A stretch of 64,000 bases of DNA from Spirochaetaceae bacterium. Its GTDB lineage: Bacteria > Spirochaetota > Leptospiria > Leptospirales > Leptonemataceae. The notes under the pieces were generated by a model. That model did no database searches. It was not told where the DNA came from and worked only from the letters and a program-made list of their open reading frames with translations. Positions 43,792 to 53,411 of this stretch are shown here, in pieces. How positions within the stretch are numbered: the first letter of the stretch is position 1; each line of letters begins with the position of its first letter. The stretch lies in NCBI GenBank assembly GCA_002730875.1, contig PCBI01000005.1:558001-622000 (forward strand). The letters run 5' to 3'. The position numbers and the translations under genes were made by a program.

Positions 43792-44901
43792 TTACAGTGT
43801 ACTATGTACTCTTTCGTACAGCGGGATAAGTGCATCCACATGGCCTTCCCATGTGAAAGTGCCTGCCTGGGCAGGACCTTCCTTTCGCATCTTGATTCGC
43901 AGACTTTTGTTCTCCAGAACTCTAAGCACAGCCTCTCTTAGTTCAGATTCTTGTTCGGGATCGAAGTAGACAGGCACTTCACCCCCCACTTCTGGAAGAC
44001 TACTCCGATTCGAAGAGATTACCGGAGCGCCGCAGGCCATAGCTTCGGCCAGGGGAAAGCCAAACCCTTCTAGCAAAGAGGGCATGATGAATACGTCGGT
44101 GGAAGCGTACAGTAGTGGCAGTTCGCCCAGTTCAAAAAAAGGAAGTATCCGTATGCGATCCGAGTGTTCGAAATTCTGTAGAGCATCTGCCAGATAGCCA
44201 GGGAGAACGCCGCCGGTGCCGGCTATGCAAAGATCCAGGTCCAGGCCGCCGTCCCACAGGGTCTTAAGGGAGCGAACCACAAAGTCCACGTTTTTGTGTT
44301 TCTTGCCGATTCCCACGCATAGCGCAAAGGGACGCCTTAAATTGTACTTCTTTTTGAAGGATTCCACAGCCTTTCGGGGATGCAGCTTGAAGAGGCCGTG
44401 ATCAATTCCATTGTAGATAGTCGAAATGGAATTCGCCGCTTCCGGAAAGTTTTCCATCATTCGGTTCCTGGAATGATTGGAAACGGTGGCAATGGCTCCG
44501 GCTTTTCGGGCCACCTGACGAAGAAAAAAGGAAGCGTACAGTCGATAAATCGGATTGGAAAACTCCTGACTGTCCAGATGGATGAGGTCATGGACCACTA
44601 CCACGCTACGTCGCAGATGCTTTAATGATGCGTTGTAATGCGGACAATGGACCACTTCGCCTTTTCTCGGAGCGGGGAATGACCACTGCTCTTTCAGAGA
44701 GTAGATCGGAGCATTGAATGGTTTGATTTCCCCGGCAAAGTCCGGCAGATACTTCCGTATGGTCTCTGGATTACCCGCCAGTGTGAGCTTCACTTCCGAC
44801 CGGTGGATCAACCGGTTCAGCACACTATACACCTGGGTTCCGATGCCGGAAAAACCCAGCATTCGGGCATCATACAGTACAGGGATGGGCGTTTTTGCCA
44901 T
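43792..44901 (-). CDS. Glycosyltransferase family 4 (GT-B)
   Basis: The 369-residue protein has the GT4 pattern: an N-terminal GFSGIGTQVYSVLN nucleotide loop, ISTIYNGIDHGLF, CVGIGKKHKNVDF, and the sugar-nucleotide motif PSLLEGFGFPLAEAMACG with both Glu residues. It transfers a sugar from a nucleotide donor, probably for envelope polysaccharide or LPS. The donor and acceptor are unknown. ATG 44901 is preferred over GTG 44910. Confidence 0.9.
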   Translation of the reverse strand: MAKTPIPVLYDARMLGFSGIGTQVYSVLNRLIHRSEVKLTLAGNPETIRKYLPDFAGEIKPFNAPIYSLKEQWSFPAPRKGEVVHCPHYNASLKHLRRSVVVVHDLIHLDSQEFSNPIYRLYASFFLRQVARKAGAIATVSNHSRNRMMENFPEAANSISTIYNGIDHGLFKLHPRKAVESFKKKYNLRRPFALCVGIGKKHKNVDFVVRSLKTLWDGGLDLDLCIAGTGGVLPGYLADALQNFEHSDRIRILPFFELGELPLLYASTDVFIMPSLLEGFGFPLAEAMACGAPVISSNRSSLPEVGGEVPVYFDPEQESELREAVLRVLENKSLRIKMRKEGPAQAGTFTWEGHVDALIPLYERVHSTL

Positions 44902-45054
44902 GAAAACCACTTGAAACCAGATGCTATTGCAAACGTCAATGCATTCGGCGTGTATTTATTCTCCACTAAACAGCTTTCAGGGTGGAATACCCACGCAGGC
45001 GCGGTCAACCTCAAAGGATCAGCGAATCTGTCTCGTCCATCGGCGCCTGCCCGG

Positions 45055-45396
45055 ATGATTGCTTATCTTCGGCGCCGCGTATCTGGCTTGCGACGCGCCA
45101 GAATCCTGGCCATTTTGCTCACGGCCGTTCTCGGGTGGACCCTGGCCTGTTCGCGGTCGGAGGCGAATCAGTATGATCCGGGGGAAGCCAACATCCTGGT
45201 AGCCGCTGCCTATTCAGCAAAAGACGGCGAGTGCGGTACAACCCATACGTTTAATTCGATACTGTTCTTTCCTGCAGACCGGGAAAACGTGCAGCTTTGC
45301 GTGGTGGCCATTCTGGAAACCAACTGCACAAACTGGTCGGTGGCGGACCCCACGCCGGATAGCTGCAAATTCATAGGCGTTCAGTTCGAAAGTTAA
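45055..45396 (+). CDS. Small Cys-containing lipoprotein, unknown
   Basis: About 113 residues with a basic N-terminus, hydrophobic stretch and lipobox-like LGWTLAC near residue 35. The mature part has four Cys (GECGT, LCVV, TNCTN, DSCKF) that may form disulphides. No family is recognised. A longer frame reaches back to 44803 inside the divergent glycosyltransferase gene and is rejected. The ribosome site is weak. Confidence 0.5.
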   Translation: MIAYLRRRVSGLRRARILAILLTAVLGWTLACSRSEANQYDPGEANILVAAAYSAKDGECGTTHTFNSILFFPADRENVQLCVVAILETNCTNWSVADPTPDSCKFIGVQFES

Positions 45397-45504
45397 ACTG
45401 TAATGTCCGTTGCCTGGATGGCATATGACTTGACCCTGGCTCTTGGATGCGTTGACCAGTGCATCCAACACAGATAGCCGACGTTCGTGGGTGGCAGACT
45501 TCCT

Positions 45505-46524
45505 TTACAGACTCTTGTAAGCCTTGTGCACAAGTCGAACCGTATCCAGGCCCTGTATAGTTGCCTGCCGATGGTATTTCTCGGGCTGCCGCTGGGCCGC
45601 TACAATCGTTTTATACATCTCTTTCCAGGGGTTTCCTTCGGGCACTGAAAAGGATTGATCTTGCAGTTCCTGAAAACCACTATATCGTTTGGACCGTTTT
45701 GCTTTCCATAACTTGAAGCCGGAGTTTCCGCATTGAATCCTTGCCTGGTCGAAATCGATTTCCATTTCGAACTCGAAATACCGGGACCTGGCTCCGGTCA
45801 CCAGGTTTGCAACAAAACCAGGATAAAGAAACTGAAGACTGGAGGATCGCTCAAGACCATGTTTATCCCGAATGAGTTTACCGGCCATTTTCATTGGATC
45901 GCCAAAGAACCAGAGCATTAAGTCCAACCAGTGAACGGCATCGTGCAGCAGTGGACCGGAGCCAGGATGTAGCGGCGATGCGCCAGAATAGACCCTTCCG
46001 CGCACCGAGCGGACCTGACCGAACCTGGCTGAATCCAGAAACTGTTTTACCTTTCTATAGCCAGGATGATACCTTCGTTCAAAGTTGATCCAGAGTCTGG
46101 AATGGCTTGAACTCATGGCCTTTTCCAGTCGATTCATGTCCGCCCTGGTTTCGCCGGGCGGTTTTTCGATTAAGACATCTTCAATGCCCAGCCTGAGAAG
46201 CTCAATGCATTGCGAAGTGTGCACATCCTGGGGAGTTGCCACAATGGCCAGATCGGCAAATCGATTCTTCTTGAGCTCGTCAGAGTCAGCTTTCCTGATT
46301 GCGTTAAACAGATCTTTTGAATCCAGAAACACCCGGGGCTTGCCCGGCCACCATCGAAGAAACCTTTGCACTTGATCCGGGTCTGTATCGCACACGGCTA
46401 CCAGTTCGCAGCCGGAATGTGCAAGGACACTGCCGGCATGGGTGCACGGATGATAGCGTAGCCTGTCCTGCTCTAGCGACCAGCCTATGCGACCCAGTCC
46501 TATAAGGATGGCCTTTCGCTTCAC
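45505..46524 (-). CDS. Gfo/Idh/MocA-family oxidoreductase
   Basis: The 339-residue protein has an N-terminal Rossmann fold (AILIGLGRIGWSLEQD), ELVAVCDTDPDQV, VATPQDVH, and the active-site VLIEKPPGET with its Lys. LHDAVHWLDLMLWFFG is the usual substrate-domain His motif. The family oxidises or reduces sugars, often nucleotide sugars, with NAD(P). Beside a glycosyltransferase, a role in surface-sugar synthesis is likely. The start is GTG at 46524, overlapping the stop of the upstream membrane protein (GTGA). Confidence 0.87.
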   Translation of the reverse strand: MKRKAILIGLGRIGWSLEQDRLRYHPCTHAGSVLAHSGCELVAVCDTDPDQVQRFLRWWPGKPRVFLDSKDLFNAIRKADSDELKKNRFADLAIVATPQDVHTSQCIELLRLGIEDVLIEKPPGETRADMNRLEKAMSSSHSRLWINFERRYHPGYRKVKQFLDSARFGQVRSVRGRVYSGASPLHPGSGPLLHDAVHWLDLMLWFFGDPMKMAGKLIRDKHGLERSSSLQFLYPGFVANLVTGARSRYFEFEMEIDFDQARIQCGNSGFKLWKAKRSKRYSGFQELQDQSFSVPEGNPWKEMYKTIVAAQRQPEKYHRQATIQGLDTVRLVHKAYKSL

Positions 46525-46787
46525 TTGATGATCTTTTCCAGTAACTTGAGTATGCCCATGGCATACAGACCCCATAGAAGAGAGCCCAGTGTAAAGGATG
46601 CCAGGATTACCAGGGTGTCCGGCATTGCCAGGTAAAGGATACTCAGTGGCATGTCTGCCAGAAGATGGGGCGTACAGCTCTGGTTCATGCATTCCATATC
46701 CAGGATTTTGGTTCGTGTATAGACAAACAGCACGTGGAGTGCAAAACCTATCCAGAATGCCAGTTTGAAGTTCGAATTGGATCGCAT
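46521..46787 (-). CDS. Small two-span membrane protein
   Basis: The 88-residue protein has two hydrophobic segments (FWIGFALHVLFVY and LVILASFTLGSLLWGLYAMG) and a loop with two Cys (MECMNQSCTPH). No family is recognised. It is translationally coupled to the oxidoreductase downstream and starts 57 bases from the divergent mutL. Confidence 0.6.
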   Translation of the reverse strand: MRSNSNFKLAFWIGFALHVLFVYTRTKILDMECMNQSCTPHLLADMPLSILYLAMPDTLVILASFTLGSLLWGLYAMGILKLLEKIIK

Positions 46788-46844
46788 TTTGATTCCGCTT
46801 TACGTCTCTCCGGCTGGGCCGTACGCTGACCGGCACCAGTATTT

Positions 46845-48833
46845 ATGGAATCCGCTCTGAAGAAAAGTAGAATCCGACCGCTTCAGCCTTTGCTCATAGA
46901 TCGCATTGCAGCCGGAGAAGTGATCGATGGCCCCTCTTCGGTGGCCAAGGAATTGATGGAAAATGCCCTGGATGCGGGGGCAACGTCGATCAAGCTGGAG
47001 ACCAGCGGAGGCGGGATTCAATGGATAGCTGTAGAGGATAATGGGGATGGCATTCAATCCCAGGATCTACCGCTGGCGATTCAAAAGCATGCCACTTCAA
47101 AAGTGGAAACCCTGGATGATATTAATGAGGTGCTGAGCTACGGATTTCGAGGAGAGGCTCTCAGTTCCATAGCCTCAATCAGCTATCTGGAGATTCTGAG
47201 CAAGGCCCGAGAGGAAAACAAAGGGTATAGAATCATCAGCCGGGGGGGCGATGCCGGGGCTGTGGAGCCAGCTCCACGAAGCGAAGGAACGCGAATCTAT
47301 GTTGAGGATCTTTTCTATTCTACGCCGGCGCGCAAGAAGTTCCTGAAGGCTGAGAAATCCGAAAACCAGAAAATTCACCGAGAATTCATTCGTCTGGCCA
47401 TGGCCCGATTGAATGTATCCTGGACCTACATCCGCGATGGAAAAACCATCCTTCAGCTACCGGCCAATCAGAGCTTCCAGGAGCGGGCCGGCGCCATTTT
47501 CACTGGGAATCTGGCGAAGCACTTGCTGCCTGTGTCTTCGCATTCGGCCGGCATTTCGCTTTCTGGATTTATTTCGGACCATGATTTCTTTCGCGCCACC
47601 CGCGATCGTCAGTTTTCCTGGATCAATGGGCGCCCGGTGGAGTTCAAAAATCTATCATTCCTGGTGAAGAAGGGCTACGGCGAGATTCTACCCCACGGTT
47701 CGCATCCGGCCTTTTTTCTTTTTCTGGAAGTGGAGCCCGGTCGCGTAGATGTAAACGTTCATCCTGCCAAACGGGAGGTGCGCCTGCTGGACGAATCGTT
47801 GTTACATGGGCTGGTCCAGAGGGCCGTGGTGCCGGTGATTTTTCCAGACGAGCCCCTGCCGCTTAAAAAGTCTCTCTGGGAGTCCATGCCTGTTGGGTCT
47901 ACCCCGGCTTCCGGTCTTTCGGGTTCTTATGGGTCCTCATCTCACGAGTCGAGAGAGGGATCACATCGCTCGCTATCAGGCTCCGAACTTCTGAGCTCAG
48001 TGGATTCCGTTCTATTCTCCCGGGACGAAGCGATTGGCGCAGGTCGAGCCTACGACATCCGGCGAGGGGAAGTCTTCGCCGACAGGACGGCGGAAAGCTA
48101 TTCTCGTCGCGGATCGGAGTTGAGCACGGATTCTGAGAGCATGTATGGAGCTTCCATGGAGGATGCGGAGACTGTAGGCGAATTCGCGCAAGATTCCGAG
48201 TATTCCAGGCAGTCCGGACATGGCGATACCGTCACATCTGGCAGATCCACAGGGAATTCCAGGTTTCTGCCCATACGGCATTTCGGAGTTATTTTTGGTA
48301 CCTATATCCTTGCCGAGGCCGAGGACGGATTCTATATCATCGATCAGCATACGGCTCATGAGAGAATCAATTACGAGTTGAAGCGAAGAGCTCTGGAAGA
48401 CCGTAGCTTTGGTACACAGAATCTACTGACTCCGCTGGTTCTGGATTACTCCCGGGAGGAAGCGGAATCGATCCTCGAGCATACTTCGGAATTGGAGAGG
48501 GCCGGTTTTCAGATAGACTCCATAGGCGAAGGTCAGATCGCGCTTCGCATGGTGCCCGACTTTCTGGATCCGGGATCGGAAGTGGACACCATCATGCACG
48601 TAATCCAGCGGCTATCCGAAGGCGAATCCATGGTGCGGGTCTATGATGAATATGCGGCCATGAAAGCATGCAAAGCTTCCATCAAGAAAAACGATGTAGT
48701 GCATGGAAGCGTTCTGGCGGAGATAGTAAAGCAGCTGAGCGAATGCGAAGAACCTTCCCGTTGTCCTCATGGACGTCCTACAATGCTCCGGCTTACGCGA
48801 TCTGAACTGGACCGTATGTTTCATCGGAGTTGA
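46845..48833 (+). CDS. mutL: DNA mismatch repair protein MutL
   Basis: The 662-residue protein has the GHKL ATPase domain: IAAGEVIDGPSSVAKELMEN, DNGDGI, KHATSK, GFRGEALSSI. A Ser-rich linker of about 130 residues (345-475) follows. The C-terminal domain has DQHTAHERINYE, fitting the metal-binding DQHA(x)2E(x)4E endonuclease motif, and CPHGRPT near the end. It therefore probably nicks DNA itself, as in bacteria without MutH. No mutS is in the window. Coding begins at ATG 46845. Confidence 0.94.
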   Translation: MESALKKSRIRPLQPLLIDRIAAGEVIDGPSSVAKELMENALDAGATSIKLETSGGGIQWIAVEDNGDGIQSQDLPLAIQKHATSKVETLDDINEVLSYGFRGEALSSIASISYLEILSKAREENKGYRIISRGGDAGAVEPAPRSEGTRIYVEDLFYSTPARKKFLKAEKSENQKIHREFIRLAMARLNVSWTYIRDGKTILQLPANQSFQERAGAIFTGNLAKHLLPVSSHSAGISLSGFISDHDFFRATRDRQFSWINGRPVEFKNLSFLVKKGYGEILPHGSHPAFFLFLEVEPGRVDVNVHPAKREVRLLDESLLHGLVQRAVVPVIFPDEPLPLKKSLWESMPVGSTPASGLSGSYGSSSHESREGSHRSLSGSELLSSVDSVLFSRDEAIGAGRAYDIRRGEVFADRTAESYSRRGSELSTDSESMYGASMEDAETVGEFAQDSEYSRQSGHGDTVTSGRSTGNSRFLPIRHFGVIFGTYILAEAEDGFYIIDQHTAHERINYELKRRALEDRSFGTQNLLTPLVLDYSREEAESILEHTSELERAGFQIDSIGEGQIALRMVPDFLDPGSEVDTIMHVIQRLSEGESMVRVYDEYAAMKACKASIKKNDVVHGSVLAEIVKQLSECEEPSRCPHGRPTMLRLTRSELDRMFHRS

Positions 48834-48894
48834 GATTCTTGGTAGAGCTTTTTTCCTGGCACTTTTGCAGGGTTTGTATGCACTGGAGTACTGA

Positions 48895-49434
48895 ATGAAA
48901 CCTGAAACCATAGTAATCGCTGTTTCTGGAAGCATTGCGGCCTATAAGACCTGCGACCTGGTTCGAAACCTGAATCGTAAGAAGATACCGGTGAGGGTTT
49001 GTATGACCCGGAATGCCACTCGTTTCGTAGGTCCGGTCACTTTCCAAACCTTGAGCGGTCAGCCGGTCATTGTGGACGAATGGGATCAAGGAATGCTGCA
49101 CATCGATCTCAAGAATGAGGCAGCCCTTTTTGCCGTTATTCCTGCCACGGCCAATATAATTGGCAAGATGGCCGGGGGAATCGCGGATGATTCGGTGACC
49201 AGTACCTATCTGGCGTTGCAATGCCCGGCTTTCGTGGCCCCGGCCATGAATCCGAATATGTATATGCATTCAGCGGTCCAAAGAAACCTGGAAATATTAA
49301 AGAAGGATGGCGTTACAATCCTGGACCCGGCTGCCGGGGAAGTAATCTGCGGAGATGTAGGTCAGGGTAAAATGGAAGAGATCCAGAAAATTGAGGCGAA
49401 ACTTCTGGAGAAGTATCACGAAATAATCTCATGA
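48895..49434 (+). CDS. coaC: Phosphopantothenoylcysteine decarboxylase (CoaC), stand-alone
   Basis: The 179-residue protein is an HFCD flavoprotein: [26 protein letters not shown] with the active-site His, [17 protein letters not shown], and the PAMNPNMY substrate motif, with an active-site Cys in [10 protein letters not shown]. It decarboxylates phosphopantothenoylcysteine in coenzyme A synthesis. In most bacteria it is the N-terminal half of the fused CoaBC; here it is separate and overlaps coaB by ATGA. Confidence 0.9.
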   Translation: MKPETIVIAVSGSIAAYKTCDLVRNLNRKKIPVRVCMTRNATRFVGPVTFQTLSGQPVIVDEWDQGMLHIDLKNEAALFAVIPATANIIGKMAGGIADDSVTSTYLALQCPAFVAPAMNPNMYMHSAVQRNLEILKKDGVTILDPAAGEVICGDVGQGKMEEIQKIEAKLLEKYHEIIS

Positions 49435-50114
49435 ACTTGAATGATTTCAAGCTAATAGTAACATCGGGACCTACCAGGGAATGGTTGGATCCGGTACGTT
49501 TTATTTCCAATCCATCTACAGGGCAGACCGGCTGGCAGATTGCTCGGAATGGTTTAGCGAGCTTTCAAGAGGTAGTCTATATTTGCGGTCCTGCGCACAA
49601 GGACTATACAAATGTGCCCGGGGCCCGGAACGTATCCGTTATCACAACAGAGGAATTGGCCCGGGCGGTACAGCAGGAAGTCGGACCGCGTACGTTGCTT
49701 ATCATGGCTGCCGCCCCGGCTGACTTTACGCCAGCCAATCCAGGGGAGCAGAAGATCAAGAAGACGGGAGATGCCGGCATGACGTTGCAACTCAAGCCTA
49801 CTACCGATGTATTGATCAGTGTCTCGGACCTGGATTACCCGAATTTTTTTCGCGTTGGTTTTGCCGCCGAAACCACCGATGTTCGCGAACATGCCCTGGA
49901 GAAAATGGAGCGCAAGAAACTGCATTTCGTTTGCGCGAACCGGGTCTTCAGAGAAGAAATCGGCTTTGGCTCCCATGAAAACACTCTATTTGTTCTGGAT
50001 CGGGACGGTCGCGAGGAGATCATAGGTCCCTGCTCCAAAGAGCGCCTGGCAAAGGATCTGCTGGATTATTTGATTCTAAGGATGCGGGCTCTTTCCGATA
50101 GTACAGTTAGTTAA
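49431..50114 (+). CDS. coaB: Phosphopantothenate-cysteine ligase (CoaB), stand-alone
   Basis: The 227-residue protein has the CoaB motifs: [20 protein letters not shown] then [18 protein letters not shown] and VGFAAETTD. It joins cysteine to phosphopantothenate, the step before CoaC. Its ATG overlaps the coaC stop, so the pair is coupled and probably acts as one complex. The order coaC-coaB matches the domain order of the usual fusion. Confidence 0.9.
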   Translation: MNLNDFKLIVTSGPTREWLDPVRFISNPSTGQTGWQIARNGLASFQEVVYICGPAHKDYTNVPGARNVSVITTEELARAVQQEVGPRTLLIMAAAPADFTPANPGEQKIKKTGDAGMTLQLKPTTDVLISVSDLDYPNFFRVGFAAETTDVREHALEKMERKKLHFVCANRVFREEIGFGSHENTLFVLDRDGREEIIGPCSKERLAKDLLDYLILRMRALSDSTVS

Positions 50115-50126
50115 CAGGAGGGAACA

Positions 50127-50879
50127 GTGCCCCTGACGATTCTGCTTCTGACGGGCATAAAGGAAGAGCTGCAAGGTCTTCTGGATCGCCATCCGTTTGA
50201 GTTTGAAAAGGAACTGCGCATCTACAGATCCAGAAGGTACCGCGAGCTTTATGTTCGAACTACCGGCCCAGGTGTAACAAAGCGAAAGGAAATCCAGAAA
50301 GTTCTGGAGGACATTGCTCCGGATGTAGTTATAAGCGCCGGCATTGCCGGTATACTCGACGAAAAGGACAAGATCGAGACCGGGCAGGTATTGCGCATCG
50401 GAGAGGTGATTCGAAAGTCCAATCGTGTGAGCTATCCGGGGGGTCCGGGGCGGGATCGATTGATAACAGTGGATAGGCCGGTGCATGACATCCTGGATAA
50501 GCTGGATCTGGCCACAGAGTTCAAGGCTCGAGCCTGCGATATGGAAGCGGCCATTCTACTGGATATGGTGGGCGCGTTGCCCGCGTTGACTCAGAAAACC
50601 TACGTGGTCATGCTAAAAATTGCCGGCGACCGGCCCGAGGATTCATCGCTGTACGAATATGAAAACCATACCTGGGGCTGGGATAAGAAAAGCCTCTGGC
50701 AGAAGGCCGTTACTGCTATCAAGTTCCCGGCCGGCCCGAAAGCATGTATTCGATTGATTCGACACAAGCGAAAAGCGCTGGCATCCCTGACAAAAGAAAT
50801 GGAATTACTGGCATACAAAATTGCAAAGGAGCAATCCATCCCGCCCGGATTGAAATCGGTCTTCATTCCTCATCGTTAA
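50127..50879 (+). CDS. Nucleoside phosphorylase/MTA-SAH nucleosidase-like protein
   Basis: The 250-residue protein resembles the PNP_UDP_1 fold: LLLTGIKEELQGLLD, VRTTGPGVTKRKEI, VVISAGIAGILDE, and ACDMEAAILLDM corresponding to the (V)EMEAA ribose-binding Glu motif. Members cleave nucleosides such as methylthioadenosine, S-adenosylhomocysteine or futalosine. The substrate cannot be told. The start is GTG at 50127, with GGAGGG upstream. It is probably in the coaC-coaB operon. Confidence 0.75.
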   Translation: MPLTILLLTGIKEELQGLLDRHPFEFEKELRIYRSRRYRELYVRTTGPGVTKRKEIQKVLEDIAPDVVISAGIAGILDEKDKIETGQVLRIGEVIRKSNRVSYPGGPGRDRLITVDRPVHDILDKLDLATEFKARACDMEAAILLDMVGALPALTQKTYVVMLKIAGDRPEDSSLYEYENHTWGWDKKSLWQKAVTAIKFPAGPKACIRLIRHKRKALASLTKEMELLAYKIAKEQSIPPGLKSVFIPHR

Positions 50880-50880
50880 C

Positions 50881-52449
50881 ATGATCTGGCTTATTGTAAT
50901 ACTTCTGGGCGGCGCTCTGGTCGGGGCCATATACTACTTTCTGGTATTTGATCGTAGTAGCGTCTTCGACCGTGCCTTGAACCTGGCTCGAGAAGGAGCG
51001 TATACCGATGCCCGGGGCTTGATTCGCTCCCGTATTGAACGTGAGCCGGAGAATCCTCGAGGGCATTTCACCATGGCACAGATCTATGCCATGGAGGGGG
51101 ATGAGCACAACGAACTGGAGCACCTGCAGGAATTGCGACGAGCCGGCCGTCCGTTGCCGGAGTATCCGCGTCCTCGAATGCTGAATCGTATTGGCGAAAT
51201 TCTGTATCGCCAGGAGGATTTCGAAGGCGCCTACGAGGTGTATCAGGAAGCGCTCACAGCTGCGCCCAAAAATGAAGAGGCATTGGCGCACCTGGCCTTT
51301 ATGGCCATCGGCCAGAGCGAATTCGAAGTGGCCGAAAAGCATTTCAAGAAGCTCGTGGAGCTGGCTCCGCAATCGGCGGAATATCGAATCGCCCGAGGCG
51401 TGGGGCTGTCCATGCTCAAGAAGAAAGAGGCCCTGAAAGAACTGGAAGAGGGTCTGGACCTGGACCGGGTGAACGATACAGCGCGTTTCCTGCTGGCTAT
51501 CGAGGCGTACCGTCAGGGCGAACACAAAAAGGTACTGGAGCAACTGGAAAAGCTGCAGGACGACATAGACGATTCGGCCATTCGGTATCTGATCTTCAAG
51601 ATGGCCGCGGCATCCTACTACATGGTGGGCAAGAATGAAAAGGCCCTGGAAGCGGCGGACAATTGTCTGCATCTTGCCCTGGAAGAAACCTGGGACCGTG
51701 AAGAATACGATGCGCGACTCGCCGTCGCTTATCTGAGCATGCTTAAAGGCGATCTGGAAAAGGCCAACGAGAATTTGCTGGAACTGGAGATCCGCAATCC
51801 CACGGACCAGATTGTGATGCGCGTGTCTGACTTTCGCATGGACCTGGAAGAAGGAGTGGCCAACATTCAGGAGACCAGTCCCCGGGGTTTCGATTTTCAG
51901 AATCAACTCAAGGAATGGGTAAGGAATCGTATTCATCCAGAGATGATCTTCCGGGTGAGCGGGCTGCAGATGGAGGAGGTGTTTTCCATCGGCGCTACCG
52001 GGGACGGGCCCCGACCGTCACAGAGACGAAGCGCGGCAGCCGGACCTTCCTTCGACTCGGATGAACTCATAGAAAAGTTCAATGAACTGCCTGCGGCCCA
52101 GTTCGAGGCGGCATGTAACAAGATCGTTACTGGAATGGGGTTCAAGGTGGATCGTAACCTGCCGAATCGAGATCCGGATGGATTGGACCTGGTGGCGGTA
52201 AACACCGAGGACAAGAAGGACCGTGCTCTGTTTCAGTTCAGAAAATGGCGGAATCAGCCCATCTCGGACATCTTCCTGAGAAATATGCAGAACACTTTGA
52301 ACGAACTCAAGGTTTCCCGGGGATTTGTGCTCGCGGGCGCCAGGCTGACCACCGGAGCGGAGTCCGCGTTGCAGAACCTGAAGAAGATTCAGGTCATCAA
52401 CGGCGATGATCTCGGGGCAATACTTGTTAACATCATCAAGCCCGAATAA
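50881..52449 (+). CDS. Membrane-anchored TPR protein with C-terminal Mrr-like nuclease fold
   Basis: The 522-residue protein has one N-terminal membrane helix (WLIVILLGGALVGAIYYFLV), about eight TPR repeats (30-320), and a C-terminal Mrr-cat/restriction-endonuclease-like domain (about 400-520). The fold is seen in PAAQFEAACNKIVTGMGFKV, then DPDGLDLVAV and RALFQFRKW. The usual D...QxK catalytic set is only partly present: the Asp is there but the QxK position reads QFR. It may bind rather than cut nucleic acid. It starts one base after the preceding stop. No modification or defence genes are adjacent. Confidence 0.75.
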   Translation: MIWLIVILLGGALVGAIYYFLVFDRSSVFDRALNLAREGAYTDARGLIRSRIEREPENPRGHFTMAQIYAMEGDEHNELEHLQELRRAGRPLPEYPRPRMLNRIGEILYRQEDFEGAYEVYQEALTAAPKNEEALAHLAFMAIGQSEFEVAEKHFKKLVELAPQSAEYRIARGVGLSMLKKKEALKELEEGLDLDRVNDTARFLLAIEAYRQGEHKKVLEQLEKLQDDIDDSAIRYLIFKMAAASYYMVGKNEKALEAADNCLHLALEETWDREEYDARLAVAYLSMLKGDLEKANENLLELEIRNPTDQIVMRVSDFRMDLEEGVANIQETSPRGFDFQNQLKEWVRNRIHPEMIFRVSGLQMEEVFSIGATGDGPRPSQRRSAAAGPSFDSDELIEKFNELPAAQFEAACNKIVTGMGFKVDRNLPNRDPDGLDLVAVNTEDKKDRALFQFRKWRNQPISDIFLRNMQNTLNELKVSRGFVLAGARLTTGAESALQNLKKIQVINGDDLGAILVNIIKPE

Positions 52450-52500
52450 TTCCGTAGCGGCTTCAGTCCTTATAGGCCAGGCAATCCCAATAAAGCCGCA

Positions 52501-52560
52501 CAATCAGTCATTATCCCGAAAAATCTCATATATCCGCGAACAATCACTCATAATCCCGAA
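52501..52560 (+). repeat. Degenerate 20-base tandem repeat
   Basis: Copies at 52501-52520 and 52541-52560 agree at 18 of 20 bases (core ATCCCGAA); the 20 bases between them are a weaker third copy. It lies in the gap before the lipoprotein gene. Confidence 0.55.
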
Positions 52561-52674
52561 CAACCGAGCCTTGCCACAAAAACCGGGAAATCCCAGGAAC
52601 ATACCAGGATGCGCAACGAAACCCGGGAAAAGGAACACCCGGACCCGGAAGGGAAATCGTCCAATAGGATCATG

Positions 52675-53295
52675 ATGAACTTTGCTGCCAGGAAATCCAT
52701 TGCTCTCATCGGACTAATGCTCCTTAGCCTTTCTGCCTGTGACGGAAAGACTGATTCCGGATCCGATTCCCGGACAAAGGATCCGGTGGTGGATCGATCG
52801 GCCAACGGCGCTTCGCTGAAACTGGAGCGCCGGGCGGCCTTTGATACCACGCGCCAGCGGCTGGAAATGTCGGAGCTTCCACAACTGGATGCTGTTGATA
52901 AGCGCCTGGAGACTCTTTTTCAGATGATAGACCGCCGGGATCTAACCGGCCTGGAGAAGATGGTCTATCCGGGGGAGGGAGTCCATGTAGATCTTAAGGC
53001 TCACCGAACCGTTCCAGAGTTGAAAAAGGAACTGTCGCAGCCGGACGGCTATTTTCAGAAGTTTTACCTGGATTCCCAACTGCTCCGCCAGAGTACGGGC
53101 GATTCATCCCAGGTTTCATTGCATGAATTGTTCAACAAGAACTCTCGTGTCCAGGCCGAATACTATCTGGAACCAGGGGCTACCCAGATCGAGGTGCGGT
53201 TCTATCTGGGTAGCACTCCAGAAGAGAATTTCCGGGTGAACAATGCAGTATTGATTCAGCGCGAGGGCGAATGGTACTTTCTCCAGTTACCCTGA
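52675..53295 (+). CDS. Lipoprotein with SnoaL/NTF2-like domain suspected
   Basis: The 206-residue protein has a signal peptide ending in LLSLSAC at about residue 22. The mature part begins with a charged disordered stretch, then LETLFQMIDRRDLTGLEKMV and a beta-rich C-terminus ending in GEWYFLQLP, a pattern of SnoaL/NTF2-like folds. No catalytic residues are clear. ATG 52675 follows AGGA at a workable distance; ATG 52672 and a longer frame from 52609 are possible. Confidence 0.6.
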   Translation: MNFAARKSIALIGLMLLSLSACDGKTDSGSDSRTKDPVVDRSANGASLKLERRAAFDTTRQRLEMSELPQLDAVDKRLETLFQMIDRRDLTGLEKMVYPGEGVHVDLKAHRTVPELKKELSQPDGYFQKFYLDSQLLRQSTGDSSQVSLHELFNKNSRVQAEYYLEPGATQIEVRFYLGSTPEENFRVNNAVLIQREGEWYFLQLP

Positions 53296-53304
53296 CTGCG
53301 ACTG

Positions 53305-53328
53305 ACTACCGGCTTCCGAACCGGTAGT
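53305..53328 (+). other. Strong hairpin without T-run
   Basis: An eight-base-pair stem ACTACCGG / CCGGTAGT with an eight-base loop lies 10 bases after the lipoprotein stop. It is not followed by T residues, so it may be a stability element or a weak terminator. Confidence 0.4.
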
Positions 53329-53411
53329 GGTCGTCTGGTGACGCACGGTCATTAACGATCTCGATGGACCGCACTGCAAAAAGACTTTTCCGCATCCTGT
53401 AATTCTACAAC

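Noticed and set aside
50863..51936. 357-codon open frame antisense to the TPR/Mrr-like gene
   Set aside because: The plus-strand frame shows TPR repeats and start spacing; the antisense frame is a shadow with low-complexity Phe/Gln/His content.
52406..52675. Open frame crossing the 20-base repeats
   Set aside because: Composition follows the repeat and has no start signal or domain pattern.
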